DNA of 61,803 nt from Muribaculaceae bacterium (GTDB lineage: Bacteria; Bacteroidota; Bacteroidia; Bacteroidales; Muribaculaceae). The position numbers and the translations under genes are program-made. The stretch's first letter is position 1; every line of letters starts with the position of its first letter. Below the pieces are notes generated by a model that saw only the letters and a list, made by a program, of their open reading frames with translations, was not told the origin of the DNA and did not search any database. The stretch covers positions 1 to 61,803 of the forward strand of contig JAIDUH010000030.1 in the NCBI GenBank assembly GCA_029060285.1, given 5' to 3'. Shown one piece after another: positions 43,545-53,188 of the stretch.

Positions 43545-45266
43545 TCAGTTGATAGACTCGGCGTTGGAGGCGTAGAGTCCTACGACCGTTCCGGTGAAAC
43601 CTCCGGCTTCAGCGGTGGAAGTGAATCCCGCATCGACATCGTCGGCAAGCAACTCCCACTTGTTGCCTCCATCAGTGGAATAATGGAATCCATATTTAAG
43701 TCCGTTTCCAAGAATCTTGAAGTCTACTTCAGACAGGGCTGCATCCACCGGGATCTCTGCTATGGTGTGGGAGCCGTCTTCCGCAATCTTTCTGACCTCT
43801 ATCTTATGATTGTCGCCGTGTCGCGTACGTGCCAACAGGTATTGATGCGTTTCGTCTTTCAGTATCAGCATCCCGGCAAGCTGCGAATCATTCTCGGGAA
43901 CGAAAGTCATATGTGTGCAAGCGCTGAAATTATGATGGTTGAGCCTGCGGCATACATATGGAAGAACCGCTTTCTCCCGCGACTTTACGTCGGCACATTT
44001 CACTGTGAGATGTCCTGGATGTTGGCTCAATGAATAGTAATCGGAGGCTGGACCGCGTAACGTCATCCATTCATTACCGAGAGTCGTATCCTTGAAATCA
44101 TCCTTACGATTGTAGTTTCCAAAGGTAAGTTTCTCTCCTCTCTTGACCCCGGATTTTTTTGCAAGCAGAGGGACCGCGTCGCCATTCTCTACAAATCGGG
44201 GCCAACCGTCAGCCGTCCAATTGACGGGGAGAAGGAATGTTTCCCGCCCAAGATTTTCCTTGCCACCTTCTACCGGACGACACGCGAGGAAGACGCCCCA
44301 CCACTCTCCTTCCGGAGTCTTCACCATATCCGCATGTCCGGCGCAAGTCACCGGATTTTCTCTTGACGGATCGAGCGTGCGCTGCGTAAGGATCGGATTT
44401 GCATCCCATGGGGTGAACGGACCGAAAGGAGAAGGGCCTTTGTAAATGACTTCGCTGTGCAAGTCGCCTGTGCCTCCTTCAGCTGTCATAAGATAGTAGT
44501 TGCCTCCCTCCTTATATATATGCGGACCTTCACACCAAATGGGTTTTTCTTCAGGACGACATCCCTTGTTGACCACTATCCGGCGCTCACCAACACATTT
44601 ATCGGTAGCTGGATCGAACTCCACGACTCGCACCGTACGATGCCCGTCATATTCAGCCAAACCATCGGGAGCATCGTCATTGTTGACGATATATCCCTTC
44701 CCATCCTCATCAAAGAAGAAAGCAGGGTCAATACCAGCTACCTCTGGCAGCATAATGGGATCGCTCCATTCTCCATACGGGTCTTTCGTCTTCACGAAGA
44801 AATTGCCGGCACCCACATTTGTCGTGACCATATAATAGGTTTCATTTGCAGGATTGTAAGCTATATCCGGAGCGAAGATGCCTCCACTGACGTGCTGCTT
44901 CTCCATGTTGACGAGTTGCGACTCGCGAGTCAGCACATGCCCAATCTGCTGCCAGTTGACAAGATCACGGCTATGGAAGATTGGCACACCCGGGAAATAG
45001 GTAAAAGTAGAAGTGACGAGAAAATAGTCGCCCTTACCGTTTGTGCAGAGCGAGGGATCCGAATACCATCCGGCAATTACCGGATTATAATAGGAACTTT
45101 CATCTGGAAGAGGATTGGCCTTGTAGAAATTGTCATCACCTTCGTAGCTGAACGAGTCAAAGATCGCCACAGAACTCTGCGGAGCAACGCCTGCCTTCTT
45201 CGAGGTGCAACCCGCGAGCAGAGCCAGACAGCCAAAGGCGATTGTGATGTTGGTCAGTTTCTTCAT
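43545..45266 (-). CDS. GH43 beta-xylosidase/alpha-L-arabinofuranosidase with C-terminal beta-sandwich domain (lipoprotein)
   Basis: 573 aa; lipobox LLAGCTSKK; YYNPVIAGWYSDPSLC, SGGIFAPDIAYNP, GIDPAFFFDEDGKGYIVNND, WCEGPHIYKEGGNYYLMTAEGGT, CAGHADMVKTPEGEWWGVFLACRP. Confidence 0.93.
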   Translation of the reverse strand: MKKLTNITIAFGCLALLAGCTSKKAGVAPQSSVAIFDSFSYEGDDNFYKANPLPDESSYYNPVIAGWYSDPSLCTNGKGDYFLVTSTFTYFPGVPIFHSRDLVNWQQIGHVLTRESQLVNMEKQHVSGGIFAPDIAYNPANETYYMVTTNVGAGNFFVKTKDPYGEWSDPIMLPEVAGIDPAFFFDEDGKGYIVNNDDAPDGLAEYDGHRTVRVVEFDPATDKCVGERRIVVNKGCRPEEKPIWCEGPHIYKEGGNYYLMTAEGGTGDLHSEVIYKGPSPFGPFTPWDANPILTQRTLDPSRENPVTCAGHADMVKTPEGEWWGVFLACRPVEGGKENLGRETFLLPVNWTADGWPRFVENGDAVPLLAKKSGVKRGEKLTFGNYNRKDDFKDTTLGNEWMTLRGPASDYYSLSQHPGHLTVKCADVKSREKAVLPYVCRRLNHHNFSACTHMTFVPENDSQLAGMLILKDETHQYLLARTRHGDNHKIEVRKIAEDGSHTIAEIPVDAALSEVDFKILGNGLKYGFHYSTDGGNKWELLADDVDAGFTSTAEAGGFTGTVVGLYASNAESIN

Positions 45267-45291
45267 TTTTGTATTGTTGTTTTAACGAATG

Positions 45292-45299
45292 CAAAATTA
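45292..45299 (-). promoter_or_regulatory. Candidate -7 element (TAATTTTG) for the GH43-SusC/D operon
   Basis: CAAAATTA on + strand (TAnnTTTG on minus), 25 bp upstream of the GH43 start; no clear -33 TTTG. Confidence 0.5.
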
Positions 45300-45514
45300 A
45301 TAATCTTTCCGTTTTCGCACGCGCGATGCGCTTTCATATGTGTCACTATTTGTAACTTTTACAATCAATCGCGTATCAAAAAGATTAGAATTTGTAACAT
45401 CATTTTATATCATATTTAGTATCAATATTTTACAAATGTGATTTTATTTTCCATTTTTTCAGTGATAAAAGCATCATCCAGGGTGCCGGAGCATGACAAA
45501 AACAAAAAAAATAT

Positions 45515-45541
45515 GGCTGACATGCGTCGCGCATCCCAGCC
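45515..45541 (-). terminator. Intrinsic terminator in the HTCS-GH43 intergenic region
   Basis: Minus strand GGCTGGGATGCG-CGA-CGCATGTCAGCC (11 of 12 pairs including one G.U) followed by ATATTTTTTTTGTTTTTG. Confidence 0.8.
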
Positions 45542-45667
45542 CTCATTCTACCTAATAACTAAACCTATAATCAATCTTTACTAAAAAAATCGTCATTTGT
45601 AAGGTAGCGGTCAAGCCTAAACCTACCTAATATTAACCTATTTATATCAATCAATTGTATTCTATTA

Positions 45668-45709
45668 TCAACGATGAACGAAAAACGATCAGCAATCAAC
45701 TCTCAATCA
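45668..45709. repeat. Degenerate 7-bp-period array (TCAACGA)
   Basis: tcaacga tgaacga aaaacga tcagcaa tcaactc tcaatca. Confidence 0.55.
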
Positions 45710-45750
45710 ACCGTATTTAAGCCGAGCTGACAGGGTCAATTTTCATATTG

Positions 45751-45758
45751 CAAAATTA
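45751..45758 (-). promoter_or_regulatory. Second candidate -7 element (TAATTTTG) upstream of the leader terminator
   Basis: CAAAATTA on + strand; no clear -33. Confidence 0.35.
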
Positions 45759-45864
45759 CAAAGAAAATCCCTAACCCTCATACATCTATGTAACTCATAT
45801 ATTTCTCAATGGTTACACTCCATTCAAATCTGCATCCGATGAATACAAATTCGTCAACTACACC

Positions 45865-45916
45865 AAGAGCGAGCTGCCCTGCTTAGAAAATTTTCTAAGC
45901 AGGGCAGCTCGCTCTT
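45865..45916. repeat. Perfect 52-bp palindrome (26-bp arms, no spacer) just downstream of the HTCS stop
   Basis: AAGAGCGAGCTGCCCTGCTTAGAAAA|TTTTCTAAGCAGGGCAGCTCGCTCTT. Confidence 0.97.
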
Positions 45917-45937
45917 AATACTAAATGGAAGAGCTTA

Positions 45938-48900
45938 TTACCCCTCCTTCTTCAACTCTACGCCGACATCAGCTCCAGACAGACTCTTAGCCCTATATTC
46001 TGAAGGGGAGAATCCCGTATAGCGCTTAAAATGGGATGAGAAATGAGGTTGCGACGTAAATCCTATCTTATAAGCCACTTGTGTCACTTCTATGTCAGGA
46101 CGGCGCAAAAGCTCGCATGCCCTCTTAAGCCTAATATTACGAATATAGTCGCTTGGAGTCATTCCAATAAGCTCCTTCATCTTGCGATGCAGATGAGCCC
46201 GGCTGACACCTACCTCCGACGCGAGTTTCTCGACATTGAGTTCGGGATCGTCGATATGTGCGTTGATTTCCTTCATAATCCTGTCGAGAAGCACCTCATC
46301 GTTACCTTTCATTTCAGGGGCGTCGATCTTTCCTTCAGTCTCTTGAGCGCCTGAGAATTTCCCCTTCATACGCAGCCGGTTTTCGATCAGAGTGTCCACA
46401 AGCGCTGCAAGCTCATCAATATTGAAAGGCTTGCCAAGATAGCCATCAGCACCCTTATCCCAGCCCGCCATCCTGTCGGAGATAGCTGTCTTTGAACTAA
46501 GAAGAATTACCGGGATATGATTGGTATCGGCATTCGACTTCAATCTCTTGAGCAATGTCAAGCCATCCATCGAAGGCATCACCACATCGCTCACAATGAG
46601 ATCCGGCTTCCAGTCAGCTACAATTTTCAAAGCTTCATTACCGTCAGCAGCCTCTTTCACCTTATAATAATTGGCTAAAACTGAAGACAAATATCCGCGC
46701 AGCTCTGCATCATCATCGACAACAAGCACCTTTCCTCCTGCCGTCAAGGGCTTTGGCCTTGACGGCAGATCTACAGCTGTAGATCCGTTTGGCATCAGCA
46801 GATGCCGTCCTTGCACATCCTCTTCATCAGGCCTTTCAATAAGCTCTCCATCTCCATAGAAAGACTCTTCTATTGGAATGACAACCGTAAACACACTTCC
46901 TTTTATGCCGTCTTCACGGTTTAACGCTGTAATCCTACCATGATGAAGCATGACGAGACGGCGACATAAATCAAGCCCTATTCCAAAGCCCATTGTGGCG
47001 GGTGCATGATCCTCTCGGATACGGTAGAATGGTTCGAAAAGCCTTGGCAATGCCTTTTCATCCAAGCCTATGCCGGTATCTTTAACCGACACTTCCAGAC
47101 ATTTCCCGAGCTTTTCATCATCCATAGTATCCACCGACACATCAATGGAGCCCCCATCCGGCGTATACTTAATCGCATTGGAAATAAGATTGACCATGAT
47201 CTTATCGAAATTATCCCTGTCAAGCCAGACATCACCGGGATTACTTATTTCAGTAAAGGTCAGGGTCTGTTTCTTACCAGCAGCCTGCGTAGCAAACAGC
47301 TCAACAAGCTCCTTGACGAATGCCACTGCATTCGTCTTCCGGCAACTAAGGCGCATCTTCCCTTTATCAAGTTTGCTGATGTCAAGGAGCTGATTAAGCA
47401 ATCCCATAACCCTTTGGGCATTACGGTGCATCACATTAAGTTTGGCAGAGACATCCGAATCATGCGGCTCTTTCATCAAAGACTCAAGAGGACTCATCAC
47501 GAGCGTCATAGGTGTGCGTATATCATGAGAGACATCTGTGAAGAACTTAATCTTCTCCTCATTGATTTTTTCTGCGCGACGCTTCTTAAACAGCCCCCAG
47601 GCAAGAATTATGAATACCAGCAAAAGCACAAGATAGATGACTTTAGCCAAGCCTGTCCAATACCATGGAAGTGCCACACGAATCTTTATCAATGTCACGG
47701 GAGACACTGCGTTATTTTCCACAGCACATATCTCAAGATCATATTTACCGGGATCAAGATGAGGAAGATATACCATATTGTCTCCGGGCGCCGTCTCAAT
47801 CCAATCATCTTTCTTATCCAACCTCCACCTATAGCGGATATTGGAGGCGTCACGGAAATCCATGGTAGAAAGCCTGAGCGTAAGTGCATTATCCTTATAT
47901 GGAAGGTGAAGCATCTCAGGCGACAGCATGCTTCCTTTGATCATAACATGGCAACCGGACTTCATATTTGGAAGGATACGCTTGCCGTTAAGATACATAG
48001 CCGAGACCTTTATCTTGTAGTCCAATTCTGGAGCAGGGACAGAATCGGGCATAAACGCCGTAATGCCAAGATCGCTGCCCAAATAAATCCCCTTACGCGA
48101 AGGAGAATACTTTATCTGATTGAAAGTGGTCTCGACCAGCCCATTGCCTCCATAATATGACAATATCTTAGAATTATCAGGAGTAAGATAAGAGAGCCCA
48201 TTCATGGTCCCGATCCATTTGCCACCGTTATGGTCGCGCGATATGGTGCGAACATCATTATCACTCAAGCCGTCGGCAGTAGTGTATTTACGAATCACCC
48301 CTTTCTCGGGGTCAAAATGTATCAGACCGTGGCTCGTGCCTACCCATATTGAATTATCGGTCATGCACGGGACAATTGCAAAAGTTGCACCACGCAGGAA
48401 AGGCTCCTGATCAAGTTCCAACAATTTATCAGTCTTGAGATCATAGCATGCAATGCCGCTGTAAAGACCTATCCAAACTTTCCCATCTGCCGTATGATTC
48501 AGACTCGTGATATACGGATTTGTCAGCTGGTTGCCATCCGGATCATATGGAATCCATTTTTTCTCACCGGTCTTAAAGTCATACCGCATCAAGCCCAATC
48601 CATACACACCGATAAAGAGCTCTCCGTCATTTCCGGGTGCAGAGACTATTGAAGCATACTTACCTGGAATGTCAACAAACTTCCTGACATCGCCCGAAGG
48701 CAGCGACAACTCCCAAATGCCATCATCCGCCACACCTATCAGAGCCTTGTCGCCGTCGATGAGCTCGATATGCGTTATCTTTGATGCTCCCGGAACCGTA
48801 GCCACCATAAGCACCTTTCCACCGGACCCATACATGACGACGCGTCCTTTATCGAGAGCCACCAAAGAATGACCTTTCCATTCATTCAAAGCACCGGGAC

Positions 48901-49939
48901 CACCTATAAAATCGGGGAATGAGTCGGAGAATTTCCTATATAAAAAAGGTATATGACGTCCCGGCAGTAGCACTATGCCCCTATAGTTGCAACCAAGCCA
49001 AAGGTCGCCTGCTGGAGAAGTATAGGCTGCCCCTATCTTGGCATCATCAATATCAAGAAATGCACAATGCATGTCCCGGCACTTTTCTACAACATCTGAT
49101 TTCGTCTCCACCTCCCATAATCCATTGCCGGAAGTTGCGACATATACCTTCCCTCCAGCGGAATTGGAGAGGTTGGCAATAGATATCTTGCCATCTATAG
49201 AAAGTCTTGAAAACGATCCTGAACGACTATCGATCCGATAAATTTCATTTAGAGTACTCACGATGACATTATCATCTTCTTCTACAGCCAGAGCCAATAT
49301 GTATGACTCATCGGTCACTTTGATCGGAGAGATCTTTCCATTGGGAGCCATGCAAAAGACAGTACCATCATGCGAGCCCAGAAAAATCTTTCCATTGCGG
49401 CAACATGCAATGGAATTATAGTCTTTTTGCATCAGACCCCCCGGATACATCACAGCCACAGGATTGCCCGACGAATCATCAACCACATACACGCCGACAC
49501 CGGACACGATAAATGTCACAGTACCGTCAGATTGTTCACCTAAACCATTTATGTATCCATACAGATCTTTCGAAGGCAATGTGATCACCTGAAAAGAATC
49601 ACTTTCTGGCATATAAAGGTTTAGGCCATTGGCAGTTGCCACCCAAATCCTGCCTTTTGAGTCGCTCATCACGTGGAGGACCCGATTATCAGAAAGAGAA
49701 CCCTCAACCGCATCATCATGACGATATATGTCGCAGTCATTTCCTTCAAACCGGATTAGTCCACGATTTGTAGCTATCCAAAGGAATCCGTCAACATCCT
49801 GACAGAATCCCGAGTATTCTCCTGCTATCACGTCAGGATCATTTATGAGCCGTCCGGTGCGAGCACCTGCTCCATAGGATGGAAGCCATATCAATTGAGT
49901 CAGCAGGATCAACGCCAACGATATTATAGAGGGTTTCAT
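45938..49939 (-). CDS. Hybrid two-component system regulator (HTCS)
   Basis: 1333 aa; beta-propeller repeats, Y_Y_Y-like domain, TM, histidine kinase (FFTDVSHDIRTPMTLVMSPLESL, GFGIGLDLCRRLV), receiver (KVLVVDDDAELRGYLSSVL...DLIVSDVVMPSMDG), AraC-type HTH (VGVSRAHLHRKMKELIGMTPSDYIRNIRLKRACELL). Confidence 0.97.
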   Translation of the reverse strand: MKPSIISLALILLTQLIWLPSYGAGARTGRLINDPDVIAGEYSGFCQDVDGFLWIATNRGLIRFEGNDCDIYRHDDAVEGSLSDNRVLHVMSDSKGRIWVATANGLNLYMPESDSFQVITLPSKDLYGYINGLGEQSDGTVTFIVSGVGVYVVDDSSGNPVAVMYPGGLMQKDYNSIACCRNGKIFLGSHDGTVFCMAPNGKISPIKVTDESYILALAVEEDDNVIVSTLNEIYRIDSRSGSFSRLSIDGKISIANLSNSAGGKVYVATSGNGLWEVETKSDVVEKCRDMHCAFLDIDDAKIGAAYTSPAGDLWLGCNYRGIVLLPGRHIPFLYRKFSDSFPDFIGGPGALNEWKGHSLVALDKGRVVMYGSGGKVLMVATVPGASKITHIELIDGDKALIGVADDGIWELSLPSGDVRKFVDIPGKYASIVSAPGNDGELFIGVYGLGLMRYDFKTGEKKWIPYDPDGNQLTNPYITSLNHTADGKVWIGLYSGIACYDLKTDKLLELDQEPFLRGATFAIVPCMTDNSIWVGTSHGLIHFDPEKGVIRKYTTADGLSDNDVRTISRDHNGGKWIGTMNGLSYLTPDNSKILSYYGGNGLVETTFNQIKYSPSRKGIYLGSDLGITAFMPDSVPAPELDYKIKVSAMYLNGKRILPNMKSGCHVMIKGSMLSPEMLHLPYKDNALTLRLSTMDFRDASNIRYRWRLDKKDDWIETAPGDNMVYLPHLDPGKYDLEICAVENNAVSPVTLIKIRVALPWYWTGLAKVIYLVLLLVFIILAWGLFKKRRAEKINEEKIKFFTDVSHDIRTPMTLVMSPLESLMKEPHDSDVSAKLNVMHRNAQRVMGLLNQLLDISKLDKGKMRLSCRKTNAVAFVKELVELFATQAAGKKQTLTFTEISNPGDVWLDRDNFDKIMVNLISNAIKYTPDGGSIDVSVDTMDDEKLGKCLEVSVKDTGIGLDEKALPRLFEPFYRIREDHAPATMGFGIGLDLCRRLVMLHHGRITALNREDGIKGSVFTVVIPIEESFYGDGELIERPDEEDVQGRHLLMPNGSTAVDLPSRPKPLTAGGKVLVVDDDAELRGYLSSVLANYYKVKEAADGNEALKIVADWKPDLIVSDVVMPSMDGLTLLKRLKSNADTNHIPVILLSSKTAISDRMAGWDKGADGYLGKPFNIDELAALVDTLIENRLRMKGKFSGAQETEGKIDAPEMKGNDEVLLDRIMKEINAHIDDPELNVEKLASEVGVSRAHLHRKMKELIGMTPSDYIRNIRLKRACELLRRPDIEVTQVAYKIGFTSQPHFSSHFKRYTGFSPSEYRAKSLSGADVGVELKKEG

Positions 49940-50009
49940 GTATTCTTAACATTGTTTCCCAAGTTGGGCTTCAACATGGGCGAATAGTTTCAGATATTGG
50001 TTACGAGTG

Positions 50010-50041
50010 CAAATTTATATAAAATTGTCAAATATCACAAA
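50010..50041 (-). promoter_or_regulatory. Candidate Bacteroidetes promoter of the HTCS gene
   Basis: Minus strand TTTG (50038..50041) - 20 bp - TAAATTTG (50010..50017). Confidence 0.65.
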
Positions 50042-50163
50042 TCTTACATTAAAATTCGTAACATTTTACGAATTTTAATGCGAGAAACGGATTATTTTTG
50101 GTGTATGAGACCCTAAATAACATGTTCTATACTAAAAAAAATGAGACATATTCTAATTTTTTA

Positions 50164-50171
50164 TAATTTTG
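50164..50171 (+). promoter_or_regulatory. Candidate -7 element (TAATTTTG) of the GH115 gene
   Basis: TAnnTTTG match 88 bp upstream of the likely ATG (50259). Confidence 0.5.
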
Positions 50172-50187
50172 CAGACGGGATGTGGAT

Positions 50188-50229
50188 TGCGTTTCGCGTG
50201 GTACGTGATGCGTGATGCGTAATACGCTT
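50188..50229. repeat. 7-bp-period array in the 5' leader of the GH115 gene
   Basis: tgcgttt cgcgtgg tacgtga tgcgtga tgcgtaa tacgctt. Confidence 0.75.
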
Positions 50230-50258
50230 TGGGAGTCAGAACTATTAAAATTACTATC

Positions 50259-52859
50259 ATGAACCGCATCAAATCTATTGTCGTCACATTCATTTGCAGT
50301 CTTGCACTTCTGAGTCCTTCCCGAATGACTGCCCTTGACAACTATGGGATCACAAGTGACACCCCAAAGGTAGGATACTTTCCGCTGATAACTTCAGATC
50401 AGGGCAACTCCACCCCGACTTCCATCGTAATGTCGGGAAAAGATCTACCCGGAATTGAAATAGCTGCGGAAAACCTCTCAGATGATTTCAAAAAAGTATG
50501 CGGGACTGCCGCCAATTTGATTAAAACGGAAAAAATTTCGCATGAAAACGGTATACCCTCCAATGTCATAATTGCAGGATCAGTGGAAAGTTCCGTGATA
50601 AAGGATCTTTTCAAGAATAAAAAGCTCAATGAGAAAGATCTCAAAGGGAAATTTGAAAAATATATAATGACAACTGTCGAAAATCCATATCCCGGTATCG
50701 AGAAGGCACTTGTCATAGCCGGAAGCGACCGCAGAGGCACAATATACGGCATTTATGAGCTTTCCGAGCAACTCGGAGTGTCTCCTTGGTATGATTGGGC
50801 AGATGTGCCTCCGACAAAACATGACGAACTATATATATCTGACGGCACGTACACAGCCGGAGAACCGGCTGTCAAATACCGCGGTATTTTCCTAAACGAC
50901 GAGGCTCCTTGCCTGACAAGCTGGGTCAAGAACACTTATGGCACAGACTATGGCGACCATCGCTTCTATGCACGTGTTTTCGAACTTTTGCTTCGACTTC
51001 GTGCCAATTTCATGTGGCCTGCCATGTGGGGATGGGCTTTCTATGCAGATGACCCCGAAAATCTTAATACTGCCGACAAGATGGGTATAATAATGGGCAC
51101 TTCTCATCATGAGCCGATGGCGCGCAACCACCAAGAATGGGCCCGCCACCGCAAAGAGAACGGAGCCTGGAACTATTCTACCAACCAAGAAGTCATTGAC
51201 CGCTTCTTCACAGAAGGCATACAGCGCATGAAGAACACGGAAGACGTAGTGACAATCGGAATGCGTGGCGACGGGGATGAAGCAATGAGCGCGGAGGCAG
51301 ATGTGGCACTCCTAAAGAAAGTAATTGACAATCAAAGGAAGATTATAGCAAAGGAGACCGGCAAGAAAGCAAAGGAAACTCCTCAAGTATGGGCACTGTA
51401 CAAAGAGGTGCTGGATTATTATGATGCAGGACTGCGTGCGCCGGACGATGTCATCTACCTTCTTTGTGATGACAATTGGGGAAATGTCAGAAGGCTTCCA
51501 AATGCTGAAGAAAGGAAACATCCGGGGGGATGGGGAATGTATTACCACGTAGACTATGTAGGAGCTCCACGAAACAGTAAGCTCCTGAACTGCACGCCTA
51601 TACAGAATATGTGGGAACAACTTGAACTTACCTTCGACTATGGAGTAGACAAACTCTGGATACTTAATGTAGGGGATCTGAAGCCTATGGAATATCCCAT
51701 AACGCTTTTCCTTGACATGGCTTGGAATCCTAAACAATTTACATCTGAAAATCTCTTAGGACACACGCTTAGATTCTTCGAGCAACAGCTTGGCCCGGAC
51801 CAGGCTAAAGAAGCTACGAGAATCTTCAATCTTCTTTGCAAATACAATGGCAGGGTGACCCCGGAAATGCTCGACCGCAATACTTATAATGTTCATACCG
51901 GTGAATGGAAGGAAGTGGCAGATGACTATATGCGACTTGAGGCTGAGGCTCTTCGCCAATATCTAACTCTCAGACCCGAACTAAGAGATGCTTACAATGA
52001 GCTTATACTTTTCCCACTGCAGCTGATGAGCAATCTTTATCAGATGTATTACGCCCAGGCCATGAACCACCATGCATATGCCAATGGTCTTCCGGAAGCT
52101 AATGAATGGGCAGCAGAAGTGAAGCGTTGCTTTGACCGGGATGCAGAACTGATGAAAAGCTACAACAAAGATATTGCCGGCGGGAAATGGGACGGCATGA
52201 TGACCCAGAAACATATCGGCTATAAGAGCTGGAACGATAATTTCCCTGCAGAAATACTTCCGAAGACCTCTACCCTTGATTCGGCGGAGAGGAATGCCGG
52301 TGGATATGCATTCAAGCCTGTGGATGGAGCCATTGTGATTGAGGCAGAGCATTTCAATACTGCCGAAAATGCCGCAAGTGGAGCTAAGTGGGAAGTATTG
52401 CCCTACATTGGACGTACATTAAGTGGAGTAGCAGTAAGACCTTATACGGAAAATCCGGAAGGAGCCGCGTTGAAGTATGCTGTCACATTACCGGAAGGCA
52501 CAGACAGCGTGACTGTGCATGTAATCACGAAATCAACACTTGCTTTCGACCGTAAAGAGGGACACAGATATACAGTGGGATTCGTGGGAAGTGAACCCGC
52601 AGAGGTTAATTTCAATGGCAACCTGAACGAGGAATCACAGAATATATACAGTGTCTTCTATCCGACAGTCGCACGCAGAGTAGTAGAGAAAAAAATACCA
52701 TTGAAAGTTGCAAAATCAGGAGAGAGCACACTTGAGATCAAACCGCTTGATCCGGGAATCGTTTTTGAAAAGATTGTCATCGACTTCGGAGGGTATGAGC
52801 CATCTTACCTTTTCGGCAAAGAAAGCCCTGTACAACGATTAACGATCAATGATAAATGA
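50259..52859 (+). CDS. GH115 family alpha-glucuronidase
   Basis: ORF listed from 50229 (TTG); in-frame ATG at 50259 gives signal peptide MNRIKSIVVTFICSLALL; GIYELSEQLGVSPWYDWADVPP, LRANFMWPAMWGWAFYADDPENLNTADKMGIIMGTSHHEPMARN, LYKEVLDYYDAGLRAPDDVIYLLCDDNWGNVRRLP. Confidence 0.96.
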   Translation: MNRIKSIVVTFICSLALLSPSRMTALDNYGITSDTPKVGYFPLITSDQGNSTPTSIVMSGKDLPGIEIAAENLSDDFKKVCGTAANLIKTEKISHENGIPSNVIIAGSVESSVIKDLFKNKKLNEKDLKGKFEKYIMTTVENPYPGIEKALVIAGSDRRGTIYGIYELSEQLGVSPWYDWADVPPTKHDELYISDGTYTAGEPAVKYRGIFLNDEAPCLTSWVKNTYGTDYGDHRFYARVFELLLRLRANFMWPAMWGWAFYADDPENLNTADKMGIIMGTSHHEPMARNHQEWARHRKENGAWNYSTNQEVIDRFFTEGIQRMKNTEDVVTIGMRGDGDEAMSAEADVALLKKVIDNQRKIIAKETGKKAKETPQVWALYKEVLDYYDAGLRAPDDVIYLLCDDNWGNVRRLPNAEERKHPGGWGMYYHVDYVGAPRNSKLLNCTPIQNMWEQLELTFDYGVDKLWILNVGDLKPMEYPITLFLDMAWNPKQFTSENLLGHTLRFFEQQLGPDQAKEATRIFNLLCKYNGRVTPEMLDRNTYNVHTGEWKEVADDYMRLEAEALRQYLTLRPELRDAYNELILFPLQLMSNLYQMYYAQAMNHHAYANGLPEANEWAAEVKRCFDRDAELMKSYNKDIAGGKWDGMMTQKHIGYKSWNDNFPAEILPKTSTLDSAERNAGGYAFKPVDGAIVIEAEHFNTAENAASGAKWEVLPYIGRTLSGVAVRPYTENPEGAALKYAVTLPEGTDSVTVHVITKSTLAFDRKEGHRYTVGFVGSEPAEVNFNGNLNEESQNIYSVFYPTVARRVVEKKIPLKVAKSGESTLEIKPLDPGIVFEKIVIDFGGYEPSYLFGKESPVQRLTINDK

Positions 52860-52889
52860 TAAATGATAAATGATTAACGATCAACGATT
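52834..52889. repeat. Tandem array, 8 x 7 bp (AAYGATN), spanning the GH115 stop codon
   Basis: aacgatt aacgatc aatgata aatgata aatgata aatgatt aacgatc aacgatt. Confidence 0.92.
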
Positions 52890-53102
52890 AACGTTAATCT
52901 TAACGATTAATTAATGATTAATTATCAATAATTTAGCAAAACGTATGGAATCATAAAAGAATTATTGTCTGGATTACAAAGACTATCTGTTATCCTTTAT
53001 ACGTATCTCGCATAAAACTATCAATTATCAGCATTCCTTCAAGCTTTTTATTAGAGGGGATGCTGATCTGTAATTTATATTGCATAATTAAAATAAAAAT
53101 TG

Positions 53103-53110
53103 TAAATTTG
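53103..53110 (+). promoter_or_regulatory. Candidate -7 element (TAAATTTG) for the three-gene envelope cassette
   Basis: TAnnTTTG match about 80 bp upstream of 53189; degenerate -33 TTGC about 20 bp upstream. Confidence 0.5.
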
Positions 53111-53188
53111 CGATAGATTTTATCTATATATCGAAGCCGTCTCGACTTCGTCTTTATTTAGGCAAGCCATATATCAAACTTTCATTTT

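Noticed and set aside
47006-48160. Long + strand ORF (384 aa) antisense to the HTCS gene; similar antisense ORFs at 12406..13347, 44457..45419 and 56905..57897
   Set aside because: Each lies fully or almost fully opposite a well-supported gene, has no signal peptide or recognisable domain and low-quality composition; best explained by codon structure of the sense gene.
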